This document shows, piece by piece, positions 1 through 7,822 of a stretch of 17,565 nt of DNA. Both the position numbers and the translations under genes were made by a program. Below the pieces are notes generated by a model, which saw only the letters and a list, made by a program, of their open reading frames with translations, ran no database searches and was not told the origin of the DNA. Source of the stretch: Methanobacteriota archaeon. GTDB taxonomy: Archaea; Thermoplasmatota; Poseidoniia; Poseidoniales; Thalassarchaeaceae. The stretch is from assembly GCA_002712575.1 (NCBI GenBank), contig PATZ01000023.1:22308-39872 (forward strand). Direction: 5' to 3'. Within the stretch, counting starts at the first letter, position 1. Each line of letters opens with the position of its first letter.

Positions 1-222
1 TGTTCTAATTGTACAGATTATCAGGCAAATAGATTGAAAATGCGTTATCGGACACCAGAAGGTAATGCTGCGGTACATACTTTAAATTCAACAGCAATAG
101 CAACAAGTCGTGCACTGGTTGCAATTATGGAACAATATCAAGATAAAGATGGAAAAATTATGATTCCTAAAGTTTTACAGCCATTTATGAATAATCAGAA
201 ATATTTACAGCCATTAATATAG
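1..222 (+). CDS. serS: Seryl-tRNA synthetase, C-terminal end (partial, 5' end outside window)
   Basis: Reading frame 1 is open from the first base to the TAA at 220-222 and gives the last 73 residues of a class II seryl-tRNA synthetase, which charges tRNA-Ser in the cytoplasm. The segment begins with SNCTDYQANR, matching the family's SNC..FQARR stretch. RYRTPEGN and then HTLNSTAIATSRALVAI follow, the latter being class II motif 3 with its ATP-binding arginine. The end, with DGKIMIPKVLQPFM, matches the usual C-terminus, so the 3' end is complete. The NSTAIATSR form of motif 3 resembles many bacterial SerRS proteins, but this fragment is too short to place. It is the only plus-strand gene here and converges on the biotin carrier gene with a 4-nt gap. 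Confidence 0.93.
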   Translation, partial: CSNCTDYQANRLKMRYRTPEGNAAVHTLNSTAIATSRALVAIMEQYQDKDGKIMIPKVLQPFMNNQKYLQPLI

Positions 223-226
223 TTAA

Positions 227-727
227 TTAATCGCCGATTTCAATTAAAACAGCGCCCATGTCAACCTTTTGCCCCACTTCATTAGATATTGAAAGGACTT
301 CTCCATCTTTCGGAGATTGAATTTTATGTTCCATTTTCATTGCCTCCATTACCATTAGGCTTTGTCCCTTCCTTACTCTTTGACCTTTTTTGACAAGGAT
401 TTCAATAATTGTCCCAGGCATAGGAGCAACTAGGCTGCCTTCACTTTGTTTTTGATTAGAATAACCGATTTCATGTAAATTTACAACATGAATTCTACCG
501 TCTAAATGTATCCAATATGAATCTTTTACTTTAACTACGTGAACCAATTTTGATAATTTATCTATATTTACTACTAATCTATCAAGATTAGAATTATGAG
601 ATATAGAAATATCTGAAATAGAAATTTCTTCACCTTCTTTCATAACTGAAGTGAGAGTCAACTTACCTTCATTATCCACTAATTCAGCAGTATAACGAAT
701 ATTTTCTTCCCCTATGCTCCATTCCAT
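227..727 (-). CDS. Biotin carboxyl carrier protein of the methylcrotonyl-CoA carboxylase (split alpha subunit, BT-BCCP part)
   Basis: This 166-residue protein carries biotin between the biotin carboxylase and carboxyltransferase sites of an acyl-CoA carboxylase. Residues about 97-166 form a biotinyl domain with APMPGTI, GQSLMVMEAMKME and the biotin-accepting Lys131 in EAMKM. Residues 1-95 are beta-rich and resemble the BT (subunit-contact) domain that lies between the BC and BCCP domains in single-chain MCC or PCC alpha subunits. The ATG lies 9 nt after the biotin carboxylase gene, in the same reading frame, with TGAGGT six bases upstream as ribosome binding site. Two in-frame stops separate the two genes, so together they look like a fissioned MCC alpha chain. 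Partnering with this carboxylase is inferred from the operon; a shared carrier for another carboxylase is possible. Confidence 0.93.
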   Translation of the reverse strand: MEWSIGEENIRYTAELVDNEGKLTLTSVMKEGEEISISDISISHNSNLDRLVVNIDKLSKLVHVVKVKDSYWIHLDGRIHVVNLHEIGYSNQKQSEGSLVAPMPGTIIEILVKKGQRVRKGQSLMVMEAMKMEHKIQSPKDGEVLSISNEVGQKVDMGAVLIEIGD

Positions 728-733
728 ATTTTA

Positions 734-739
734 ACCTCA
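734..739 (-). promoter_or_regulatory. Shine-Dalgarno site TGAGGT for the biotin carrier gene, overlapping the biotin carboxylase stop
   Basis: On the minus strand the junction reads TGA GGT TAA AAT ATG. The first TGA is the biotin carboxylase stop and also begins the TGAGGT ribosome binding site. Six bases then lead to the carrier's ATG. This supports reinitiation of a separate protein rather than readthrough. Confidence 0.75.
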
Positions 740-2293
740 AGGAAATTTTCTCGATAATGTTCTAAATGGATCTCCGATATGTCCACTATAATCATCCGCC
801 ATATCACCACTCAATTGTACAGTCATCTGTCTATTTACTCCCATCCTTTCCGCAGCTGATGCTATTGCAATTAGATGAGTAGGATTACTATCTGGAGAGG
901 TAAATAATGATTCAGGTGCATTTTCCAAGTAATCTGTAGTTATTTGTCCTTCGAAAAATACGTCTTGTTTTATAACATCTCTCAAAAATCCTAAATTTGT
1001 CACAACTCCTAAAATTACAAAATCAGAAATCGCTGTATCTAGTTTTCTCAATGCAGTTTCTCGATTTGGAGCATGTACAATTAATTTTGCTAGCATTGGA
1101 TCAAAATCAATAGTTATCTCGTCACCTTCACGAAATCCTGAATCTAATCTAATACCTGGACCATTTGGGAATTTCCATTTTGAAAGTATGCCTGTTGCGG
1201 GTAAAAATCCGTTTGATGGATTTTCAGCATAAATTCGAGCTTCTATTGAATGCCCATTAATGCCAATATCTTCTTGACTTAAATTCAATTCAATTCCAGC
1301 TGCTATCTCAAATTGTTTCTGAACTATATCTATCCCAGTAATTAACTCCGTAATTGGGTGCTCGACTTGTAATCTTGTATTCATTTCCAGAAAAAAGAAT
1401 TGTCCTTTAGAAGATAATAAAAATTCAACAGTCCCTGCTCCGACATAATTTACTGAATTAGCAGCCTTTAATGCTGATTCTCCCATAGATTGCCTAATTT
1501 CATTGGATAAAGCAGGAGAAGGTGCTTCTTCAATCACCTTTTGATGCCGTCGTTGTAAAGAGCAGTCTCTTTCATTTAGATGTATAGAATTACCCCTTTC
1601 ATCACACAAAATTTGTATCTCTATATGTCTTGCTTTTGTGAGTAGTCTCTCTACGTATACGGTACCATCTCCAAATGCAGTTGATGCTTCTCTCGATGCA
1701 GCTTCATATTGTGATTTGAGGTTTTTTGGTTCATAGACTGCACGCATACCTTTTCCCCCTCCTCCAGCACTTGCTTTGAGCAATAGAGGATATCCGACTC
1801 TTGCGGCTGCTGCAGCCAATGGAACGATATAATCCTCGTCATTTTCAATGTAAATTTCTTCTCCAGGTATTATTGGTACACCAGAGTCTATCATTTTATT
1901 ACGGGCAGATATTTTGTCCCCCATAATTTCTATGGACTTGGGGCTTGGCCCTATCCATATTAGATTAGCATCAACTACAGCTTTTGCAAAATCAGAACGT
2001 TCAGAGAGAAATCCATAACCTGGATGAATTGCTTCTGCACCAGAAATTTTTGCGGCATTAATTATTGCATTTATATTTAGATAAGTTTCGGATAAAAGTT
2101 TTCCAGGTAGATATATTGCCTCTTCAGAGACCTCTACATGTAATGAATTGGCGTCAGAATCAGAATAAATTGAAATTCCTTTGAGTCCTAATTCTCTAGC
2201 CGACTTGAGTATTCTTACTGCAATTTCTCCTCTATTTGCAACTAATACAGAAGAATATGGTTTTGGTGCATCCTTCATCCAGTCAGGAAACAT
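737..2293 (-). CDS. mccA: Biotin carboxylase subunit of methylcrotonyl-CoA carboxylase (split alpha subunit, BC part)
   Basis: This 518-residue protein carboxylates the biotin of the carrier using ATP and bicarbonate. The BC N-terminal domain starts at SVLVANRGEIAVRI (about residue 15). The ATP-grasp domain has a glycine-rich loop KASAGGGGKGM (173-183), RRHQKVIEEAPS with Lys252 at the position of the E. coli BC active-site lysine Lys238, and EMNTRLQVEH (303-312) with the Mg- and biotin-site residues Glu303, Asn305 and Arg307. The chain ends with DPFRTLSRKFP, the place where single-chain MCC alpha subunits pass into the BT domain. It therefore lacks BT and BCCP, which follow as the next gene. 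The ATG has GAGG seven bases upstream, overlapping the hydratase stop. Its place after liuB and liuC matches liuD of bacterial leucine-degradation operons. Confidence 0.93.
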   Translation of the reverse strand: MFPDWMKDAPKPYSSVLVANRGEIAVRILKSARELGLKGISIYSDSDANSLHVEVSEEAIYLPGKLLSETYLNINAIINAAKISGAEAIHPGYGFLSERSDFAKAVVDANLIWIGPSPKSIEIMGDKISARNKMIDSGVPIIPGEEIYIENDEDYIVPLAAAAARVGYPLLLKASAGGGGKGMRAVYEPKNLKSQYEAASREASTAFGDGTVYVERLLTKARHIEIQILCDERGNSIHLNERDCSLQRRHQKVIEEAPSPALSNEIRQSMGESALKAANSVNYVGAGTVEFLLSSKGQFFFLEMNTRLQVEHPITELITGIDIVQKQFEIAAGIELNLSQEDIGINGHSIEARIYAENPSNGFLPATGILSKWKFPNGPGIRLDSGFREGDEITIDFDPMLAKLIVHAPNRETALRKLDTAISDFVILGVVTNLGFLRDVIKQDVFFEGQITTDYLENAPESLFTSPDSNPTHLIAIASAAERMGVNRQMTVQLSGDMADDYSGHIGDPFRTLSRKFP

Positions 2294-2302
2294 ATTAATT
2301 CC

Positions 2303-3169
2303 TCATTCTTCACTTAACCAATTCGGTTTTCTTCTTTCGAGAAATGAAGATAATCCTTCTTGTCCTTCTTTGGAGCCGCGCATCTCACTAGTCTTATCTA
2401 GAGTGAATTGTCGAAGTTTAGAATCATCACCGTTCCAACGGTCGAAAGTTAAAGTTAATTTTTTGGCTTCTGAAATGGCCATCGGCCCTGTACTCAATAC
2501 TTCAATAATTATTTTTTCTAAAGAAGAATGGAAATCTTCACTAGTATCTACAATTTCGTTGGCAAAGCCTATTCTTAATGCTTCTTCAGCACCAACTCTG
2601 CTGGCTAACATAGATAGTCTACGAAATTGAGCACTTCCTATTTTACGGTATACATATGGCCCTATTACTGCTGGCAATATTCCTAATTTTCCCTCAGAAA
2701 GAGCTAACTGGGATTTTGACGCCATAATTATGTAATCTAAACAGGCAATTAAACCTGCTCCACCACCCAGTGCCACTCCTTGGATCATCCCCACAGTAAA
2801 ACAAGGATGTGACCAAAGAGAATAAAATAACTGGTCAAGACGTGTAGAGTCTTGTCTATTCTCCTCTGCTGTTTTTGAACCTGCTTCGCGCATCATATTA
2901 ATATCGGCTCCAGCGCAGAAATGTTTACCAACAGATTTTATCACTAAAATTCTGAGATATTTATCATCATTAGAATCATGTAAATCATTATTTTCACCGA
3001 CTGAACGTTCCTTAGTCCAAATTAATAATTGTATTAATTCATCGATTAAAGCTGAATTAAGCGCATTATATACTTCCTCACGATTTAATGTAATTGTTGC
3101 TATAGACCCTTCAATGACCATATTACTATACTTTGTCTTTGGTTTATAATCGGTTATTTTCAAATTCAT
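2303..3169 (-). CDS. liuC: Methylglutaconyl-CoA hydratase (enoyl-CoA hydratase/crotonase family)
   Basis: This 288-residue crotonase-fold enzyme would hydrate 3-methylglutaconyl-CoA to HMG-CoA in leucine breakdown. It has the oxyanion-hole segments GKHFCAGADI (81-90) and GVALGGGAGL (131-140), then LSEGKLGILPAVIGPYV with Glu159 at the position of the catalytic glutamate. As in LiuC-type hydratases, the first of the two crotonase glutamates is replaced within GGGAGL. A hydrophilic stretch at about 54-70 is longer than usual. The frame is open further upstream, but the ATG at 3169-3167 shares its A with the preceding carboxyltransferase stop (TGATG) and is the likely start. The specific substrate is inferred from the match to LiuC motifs and from the liuB-liuC-liuD order; another short-chain enoyl-CoA is the main alternative. 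Confidence 0.88.
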   Translation of the reverse strand: MNLKITDYKPKTKYSNMVIEGSIATITLNREEVYNALNSALIDELIQLLIWTKERSVGENNDLHDSNDDKYLRILVIKSVGKHFCAGADINMMREAGSKTAEENRQDSTRLDQLFYSLWSHPCFTVGMIQGVALGGGAGLIACLDYIIMASKSQLALSEGKLGILPAVIGPYVYRKIGSAQFRRLSMLASRVGAEEALRIGFANEIVDTSEDFHSSLEKIIIEVLSTGPMAISEAKKLTLTFDRWNGDDSKLRQFTLDKTSEMRGSKEGQEGLSSFLERRKPNWLSEE

Positions 3170-4779
3170 CACATCCTGAATACACCATATTTTTGTTCTG
3201 GCATAGGAGCGTTTAAAGAGGCAGAAATACATAAGCCCAAAATATCACGCGTGTCTCTTGGATCTATAACGCCGTCATCCCAAATTCTAGATGTAGAATA
3301 ATATGGAGATCCTTCTTTTTCATATTTTTTAAGTATTGGATCGCGAAATTCATTAAGAGAATTTCCAATCATAGGTATTTGACCTTCTCTTTCTCTTTGA
3401 TCTTGTTTTACAGTAGTCAATACATCTGCAGCCTGTGGACCTCCCATGACAGAAATACGTGAATTAGGCCACATAAATAGGAATCTTGGATCGAAGGCGC
3501 GTCCACACATTCCATAGTTACCGGCTCCATGAGAACCACCAATGACCACTGTAAATTTAGGCACTGGTACACAAGATACTGCAGTTACTAATTTTGCCCC
3601 ATCCTTGGCTATTCCACCTGATTCGGCATCTTTCCCCACCATAAATCCAGTAATATTTTGTAAAAAGACCAAAGGAATTCCTCTTTGGCCACATAATTCT
3701 ACAAAATGCGCTCCTTTTAATGAAGATTCAGAAAATAAAATCCCGTTGTTTGCTACTATTCCAACAGGATAGCCGTGAATCTTTGCAAATCCACAAACTA
3801 AAGTAGGACCATATCTGTTTTTAAATTCATGAAATCTAGAACCGTCAACAATTCTTGAAATTATTTCTCTAACATCATATGTAGTTCTATTATCCATTGG
3901 TATAATTCCCATTAGCTCATCAGAATCATATATTGGGTCTTCTACAATTCCGGTTTCAAGCCTAAATTTTGGCTTTATATTGAGATTTTCTACAATATTT
4001 CTCACCATATGTAACGCTTCTGGTTCATCATTGGCAAAGTGATCTGCAACACCTGAGTCTCTAGTATGAACATCGGCACCCCCTAATTCTTCAGCAGTTA
4101 CTTCTTCACCAGTAGCAGATTTCACTAATGGAGGACCAGCAAGAAAAATTGTACCATTTCCCTTGACGATAATTGATTCATCAGACATTGCAGGTATGTA
4201 TGCTCCTCCCGCAGTACATGATCCAAGAACAGCTGCCACCTGTGGAATTCCTTTGCTGGAAAGTATTGCTTGATTTCTAAATATTCGTCCAAAATGTAAT
4301 TTATCGGGGAATACTTCATCTTGAAGAGGGAGGAAAGCCCCTCCAGAATCTACCAAATAAATACAAGGTAAATTATTTTCTTCTGCTATTTCCTGTGCTC
4401 TGATATGTTTTTTTACAGTTAAAGGATAATATGATCCCCCTTTTACAGTTGCATCATTTGCGACAAAAATACATTGTTTACCATGAACTACGCCTATTCC
4501 AGTGACAATTCCAGCAGAATGCGCGCTACCGCCATAAGAGTCAATTGCTGCTAATGGAGATAATTCTAGAAAAGGAGTTCCAGAGTCACAAATATCTGAA
4601 ATTCTTTCTCTTGCCAATTTTTTATTTCGATTGCGATGGCGTTCAACGTATTTCTCCCCTCCTCCAAGTTTTACTTTAGCTAACTTTTCTTTTAAATCGT
4701 CCACTAAGGCGATATTTTTTTCCTGACAGCGAATAAATTCTTGACTTCCGGAATCAATGCGCGTGGGTAGTCTCTCCAT
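3169..4779 (-). CDS. mccB: Methylcrotonyl-CoA carboxylase, carboxyltransferase (beta) subunit
   Basis: This protein of about 536 residues transfers CO2 from carboxybiotin to 3-methylcrotonyl-CoA. Long stretches match MCC beta rather than propionyl-CoA carboxylase: [54 protein letters not shown] (N-terminal oxyanion loop, about 186-201), [58 protein letters not shown] (C-terminal half-site) and the ending YGVFRM. The frame is open upstream to a TTG at 4815, but MCC beta homologues begin near LPSRIDPRSEEF, which matches [15 protein letters not shown]. The ATG at 4779 is therefore preferred. The stop overlaps the hydratase ATG by one base. It is first in a four-gene cassette and follows the AT-rich gap after the DUF63 gene. 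Geranyl-CoA carboxylase is a less likely alternative. Confidence 0.94.
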   Translation of the reverse strand: MERLPTRIDSGSQEFIRCQEKNIALVDDLKEKLAKVKLGGGEKYVERHRNRNKKLARERISDICDSGTPFLELSPLAAIDSYGGSAHSAGIVTGIGVVHGKQCIFVANDATVKGGSYYPLTVKKHIRAQEIAEENNLPCIYLVDSGGAFLPLQDEVFPDKLHFGRIFRNQAILSSKGIPQVAAVLGSCTAGGAYIPAMSDESIIVKGNGTIFLAGPPLVKSATGEEVTAEELGGADVHTRDSGVADHFANDEPEALHMVRNIVENLNIKPKFRLETGIVEDPIYDSDELMGIIPMDNRTTYDVREIISRIVDGSRFHEFKNRYGPTLVCGFAKIHGYPVGIVANNGILFSESSLKGAHFVELCGQRGIPLVFLQNITGFMVGKDAESGGIAKDGAKLVTAVSCVPVPKFTVVIGGSHGAGNYGMCGRAFDPRFLFMWPNSRISVMGGPQAADVLTTVKQDQREREGQIPMIGNSLNEFRDPILKKYEKEGSPYYSTSRIWDDGVIDPRDTRDILGLCISASLNAPMPEQKYGVFRM

Positions 4780-4828
4780 AGCCCTCAACGCTCGAGATGG
4801 CCTCCAAGTATTCAATTGAATTGTTGAA

Positions 4829-4838
4829 TATTTAAAAA
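4829..4838 (-). promoter_or_regulatory. Possible archaeal TATA box of the leucine-degradation cassette
   Basis: The minus strand reads TTTTTAAATA in the AT-rich gap after the DUF63 stop. It lies about 50 bases before the preferred mccB ATG, which would leave a leader of about 25-30 bases. It is the only clear TATA-like box in a gap between functional groups, but AT-rich DNA makes chance matches common. No convincing purine-rich BRE was seen next to it. Confidence 0.35.
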
Positions 4839-4846
4839 TTAAATAA

Positions 4847-6184
4847 TTAAACGCCTAAAGCAAGCCGGAAAACATCTCGAAGACCCGGTGCCATCCCTAC
4901 AACCAACATAGCTAATCCAATTAATAATCGTAAATGCTGCTGTCTATTCTCAAAGTTGGAAATAGTAAAGAAATACCAAATCAATAATCCTAATCCTAAC
5001 TTGATTACAACAAAACCTGCAGCCGTATCGAATTGTTCGATAATCCATGCTGAAAATACATGCTTTTCTTTATAATTAAAATAATCAATGCCAATCCATG
5101 TAGCTAAACCATCAAGTAATTGACCTGCTACAGCTAAAAAAACTACGGGAGAAGCCCCTATTGCTTTCTTACGTAAAGATTCAATAAGATCTTTCTCTGG
5201 TGAAACCAATGCCAAATAATCTTCTTCCGTCATTGAACCTGGCAGTATACCAGCAACCAATCCATTAGAGGAAAGTTCCTCTACTGCAGGAGATCCAATA
5301 GTATACATACAATATGCGAGAAAAGATGGTAATCCAATCACAACCATTACCGGCCAGAAAACAAGCTGGTCACTAGAAACGTGCGTTGCATAAGCTGAAA
5401 GTGCACCAATGAATATCAAAGAACCCCCTAACCCCACCGAATAAACTAACCTCTGAATTGGAGTAAAAATTTTCAATGACTTATTGAGTAACTGAGGTAC
5501 AAAAATAGCGATTATTCCAATTATAATTAAAAGTGATAAATCTATTTCTTGGTTAGTAACTTTATCACTGTTAGAAATTGAAGAAACATATATAAAAAAT
5601 TGTAAGAGAATTAGTAAACTGGATAATAGTTCTATTTCTCTTTCCAATTTTTTCTCACTTTTCGATTTTTTCTGAAGAATGTAGGCTATTGAACCGGCAG
5701 ATATGACCCAAAAGGCGGTTTGAAAATGAATTCCCGGGCTAACAAAATATGGCGCTAAATTGGAATCAAACATTTGAGCGTCTTCAACAACTTCACCAAA
5801 AACAGCCCAAAATACATAAGGAAATAATGCTATTAATGAGTAGTCACTTGAATCGATGCCTAAAAATCTCAATAATGCAGCCAATGAAACTACAAACATG
5901 GCTAGGATAAAGGCATAAGTCAATGTATTTACTGTATTATATCCTGCATCTGAGGTTTCCTCGGCAATTATTGGATCTAAATAATAATCATAGATAAACT
6001 CCGTTAGAGGATTTTCAATATTTAAAAATGAAAGAAATAAACCAGAAAAAAATAATATAAAGGATACTAAAATTATATTTATAGACCATCTTTCATAATC
6101 GTATAACTCTTCTAAATGATTAGACATTATACCTGCGAAGAGACTACTGTGCTTAGGTGTGGCGGTTTCATTACTCTTCTTCAT
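4847..6184 (-). CDS. DUF63 family membrane protein
   Basis: This is a 445-residue polytopic membrane protein of the mainly archaeal DUF63 family, whose function is unknown. Family marks are [14 protein letters not shown] (82-95), an acidic EVVEDAQMF motif (131-139), [10 protein letters not shown] (146-155), [16 protein letters not shown] (354-369) and a C-terminal GMAPGLRD (430-437). About ten or eleven hydrophobic stretches are visible, with a charged loop at about 171-185 ([12 protein letters not shown]) and another at about 317-341. It is longer than many family members, partly through these loops and the N-terminal 30 residues. The ATG at 6184 overlaps the KH gene by 14 nt and has no clear ribosome binding site. 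A second ATG at 6127 ([12 protein letters not shown]), with AGGT just upstream, is an alternative start. Confidence 0.85.
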   Translation of the reverse strand: MKKSNETATPKHSSLFAGIMSNHLEELYDYERWSINIILVSFILFFSGLFLSFLNIENPLTEFIYDYYLDPIIAEETSDAGYNTVNTLTYAFILAMFVVSLAALLRFLGIDSSDYSLIALFPYVFWAVFGEVVEDAQMFDSNLAPYFVSPGIHFQTAFWVISAGSIAYILQKKSKSEKKLEREIELLSSLLILLQFFIYVSSISNSDKVTNQEIDLSLLIIIGIIAIFVPQLLNKSLKIFTPIQRLVYSVGLGGSLIFIGALSAYATHVSSDQLVFWPVMVVIGLPSFLAYCMYTIGSPAVEELSSNGLVAGILPGSMTEEDYLALVSPEKDLIESLRKKAIGASPVVFLAVAGQLLDGLATWIGIDYFNYKEKHVFSAWIIEQFDTAAGFVVIKLGLGLLIWYFFTISNFENRQQHLRLLIGLAMLVVGMAPGLRDVFRLALGV

Positions 6185-6938
6185 ACACTATTTTTTCATC
6201 TTCGGCAAGCTCTAACATTTCTTCTATTTCTGTTTTATCTTCAATATTAATTTGTGTATTTTTAAATTTTCTAGCTGCCTTTCTTCGAGCACTTGCTAAG
6301 CCTGGAACTAATGCTTCGAAGCCTGATTTTGGCTGATCAATTTTATCTTGGTATGATTCAAGACTTCGAGAATGTAGGCGTTGTTTTCTCCTATCTTGTT
6401 CAAGTCCGTACAAGACAGTTCCATGCTCAGATCCTCTTAATATCCCTTCAATGGCTGGCCCAGCAATTAACAAACTTTCATCATCACCTATTATCAAAAC
6501 TGTTGAACCATAAATTGATATTTCACAACCTGACAATTCTTCAATTAAACTCCTTATTCTGCCATTTGTACCAATTAATCTACTTCTCATCCTACGAATT
6601 TGATTGGGTTGACGGCCTACCCATTCTCTAATATCATACATCCTCAGGAAGATATCGTCATTTAGTAGTTGTAATGCTCTTTTTGGTGCTAAACCTCTAC
6701 CTATTGACATAATTAAATCTGGCATTTTCATACGCACTATAGGATCTACTGTTTCTGAGTCCCATATTATGTTAACTTCGCCAGATTGGGAATCTATTTG
6801 TAAAGAACCTCCACTTGCCTTTTCTATCAATTTACGTGTTTCTCCTCCCTTTCCGATGAGAACTCCGATACGATCTTTGGGTATGCGTGCTAGATGCTCC
6901 ATGAAACCTGTCATGAAGTCATATACTTTAATCTCCAC
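6171..6938 (-). CDS. Archaeal Dim2/Pno1-type KH domain protein (small-subunit ribosome biogenesis)
   Basis: This protein of up to 255 residues is an RNA-binding factor thought to act at the 3' end of 16S rRNA during small-subunit maturation. It has two KH domains: IPKDRIGVLIGKGGETRKLIE with GKGG at 29-32, and RLIGTNGRIRSLIEELSG with GTNG at 123-126. The linker IGRGLAPKRALQLL and the stretch ILRGSEHGTVLYGLE are typical of archaeal Dim2. After residue 185 comes a charged tail, basic at 218-226 and acidic at 233-255, beyond the usual fold. The long form starts at GTG 6938, overlapping the RIO1 stop by 11 nt. ATG codons at 6914 and 6902 (MEHLARIPKDR) are credible alternatives, and none has a well-placed ribosome binding site. 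Adjacency to RIO1 and aIF1A is common in archaea and fits the role. Confidence 0.9.
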   Translation of the reverse strand: MEIKVYDFMTGFMEHLARIPKDRIGVLIGKGGETRKLIEKASGGSLQIDSQSGEVNIIWDSETVDPIVRMKMPDLIMSIGRGLAPKRALQLLNDDIFLRMYDIREWVGRQPNQIRRMRSRLIGTNGRIRSLIEELSGCEISIYGSTVLIIGDDESLLIAGPAIEGILRGSEHGTVLYGLEQDRRKQRLHSRSLESYQDKIDQPKSGFEALVPGLASARRKAARKFKNTQINIEDKTEIEEMLELAEDEKIVYEEE

Positions 6939-7812
6939 CCGGGAGAGGTTTTAATTTTGGCACAGGTTCATCTAAAACTCTTACCAAACAATCAGTAAGA
7001 TTAATCTCAAAACCTTTACGGTTAATCCACTCTACTAGTCTAGTAACATCTCTGATTAAAAATTCTTCAGCATTGGGATGTTGATTGGTAACGGCCTGTC
7101 CAACATCAATCACCCAAATATCTTCATTTTTAATCAATATATTGTATTCACTAAAATCTGCATGAACCAAATTACAAGATTGCCAATTAATAGCTACTAT
7201 ATCTAAAAGTTTTGAAAATATATCTAAAGGATTTGTAATTTCTACATCTCTCAATCTCGGACTTGCCTGCTCTTCACCTATAAATTCCATTATTAACACA
7301 TTCTTGAAATGCGAAATTGGTTGCGGAACTCTTAACCCATTAGCCCTCATTCGTTTTAAATTTCTATACTCTTTGCGTACCCAAATATTTACCAATTCTC
7401 TGTGGCGTCTGGAAAGTCCGCCAAATCTTGGGTCACCATCAATATATTTTGTAAGACTTTTGAAAACTGCATTAGTAGTGTGAAATATTTTTACAGCAAC
7501 TGGACCATTATTACTAGTTGCATAAAAAACATGTGCCTCTTTACCTCTTGCTATAGGATATTCAATGGTATCAATGTCTCCTTTTTGCATCAATTTATGT
7601 ATTGCCAGAAGAGTTGAACTATCAAATACTTGATCAAAAACCCTTCTATCTACCCATTCATATCGACCTTTTCCCATTACGCCCTGTATGCTATGTTCAA
7701 TTTCGTCGAATAATTTCTTAAATCTGGGTTCAGAAATCCATTCATGTTTTTTTTCATTCTTCATTAGAGAATCAAAGTCAGGCTCTAAGTCCCACTCTTT
7801 GCCATCTTTCAT
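6928..7812 (-). CDS. rio1: RIO1 family atypical protein kinase/ATPase
   Basis: This 294-residue enzyme belongs to the RIO1 family, which binds ATP and acts late in small ribosomal subunit maturation. The N-lobe has the phosphate-binding loop IARGKEAHVFYA (87-98) and Lys108 in VAVKIF. The catalytic loop is VHADFSEYN (216-224) with Asp219 and Asn224. The metal-binding Asp236 lies in IDVGQAV, the family's IDVSQSV site of aspartyl phosphorylation. Typical RIO1 segments FGGLSRRHRELVNIWVRKEY and MEFIGE are also present. The frame is open to 7860, but the ATG at 7812 has GGGTGA four bases upstream and starts four bases after the aIF1A stop, so it is chosen. The usual STGKEA loop reads ARGKEA here. 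It sits between aIF1A and the Dim2-like KH gene. Confidence 0.93.
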   Translation of the reverse strand: MKDGKEWDLEPDFDSLMKNEKKHEWISEPRFKKLFDEIEHSIQGVMGKGRYEWVDRRVFDQVFDSSTLLAIHKLMQKGDIDTIEYPIARGKEAHVFYATSNNGPVAVKIFHTTNAVFKSLTKYIDGDPRFGGLSRRHRELVNIWVRKEYRNLKRMRANGLRVPQPISHFKNVLIMEFIGEEQASPRLRDVEITNPLDIFSKLLDIVAINWQSCNLVHADFSEYNILIKNEDIWVIDVGQAVTNQHPNAEEFLIRDVTRLVEWINRKGFEINLTDCLVRVLDEPVPKLKPLPGGD

Positions 7813-7816
7813 TTTT

Positions 7817-7822
7817 TCACCC
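7817..7822 (-). promoter_or_regulatory. Shine-Dalgarno site GGGTGA that sets the RIO1 start
   Basis: The minus strand reads GGGTGA AAAA ATG, and the TGA is also the aIF1A stop codon. The spacing matches that of nuoH and nuoL in this window. It argues for the ATG at 7812 over the upstream in-frame ATGs inside aIF1A. Confidence 0.75.

Noticed and set aside
220-230. Terminator between the convergent serS and biotin carrier genes
   Set aside because: The gap is four bases, and no hairpin was found; any stop signals would lie inside coding sequence and could not be told from the AT-rich background.
728-739. Stop-codon readthrough joining the biotin carboxylase and carrier
   Set aside because: Two stops (TGA and TAA) lie two codons apart and a good ribosome binding site and ATG follow, so separate translation is simpler. 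It is kept as a point to test.
2181-2630. Open frame of 149 codons on the plus strand
   Set aside because: It runs opposite the conserved N-terminus of the biotin carboxylase and the C-terminus of the hydratase; the translation shows no family and no ribosome binding site was seen.
3170-3232. Longer hydratase start at 3232
   Set aside because: It lies inside the carboxyltransferase gene; the TGATG overlap gives a better start, and the extra residues do not look like crotonase.
4780-4815. Longer mccB start at TTG 4815
   Set aside because: The added 12 residues have no match to the MCC beta N-terminus, which aligns from MERLPTRID; no ribosome binding site precedes the TTG.
6293-6631. Open frame of 112 codons on the plus strand
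   Set aside because: It is antisense to the KH protein gene, with a composition typical of a shadow frame.
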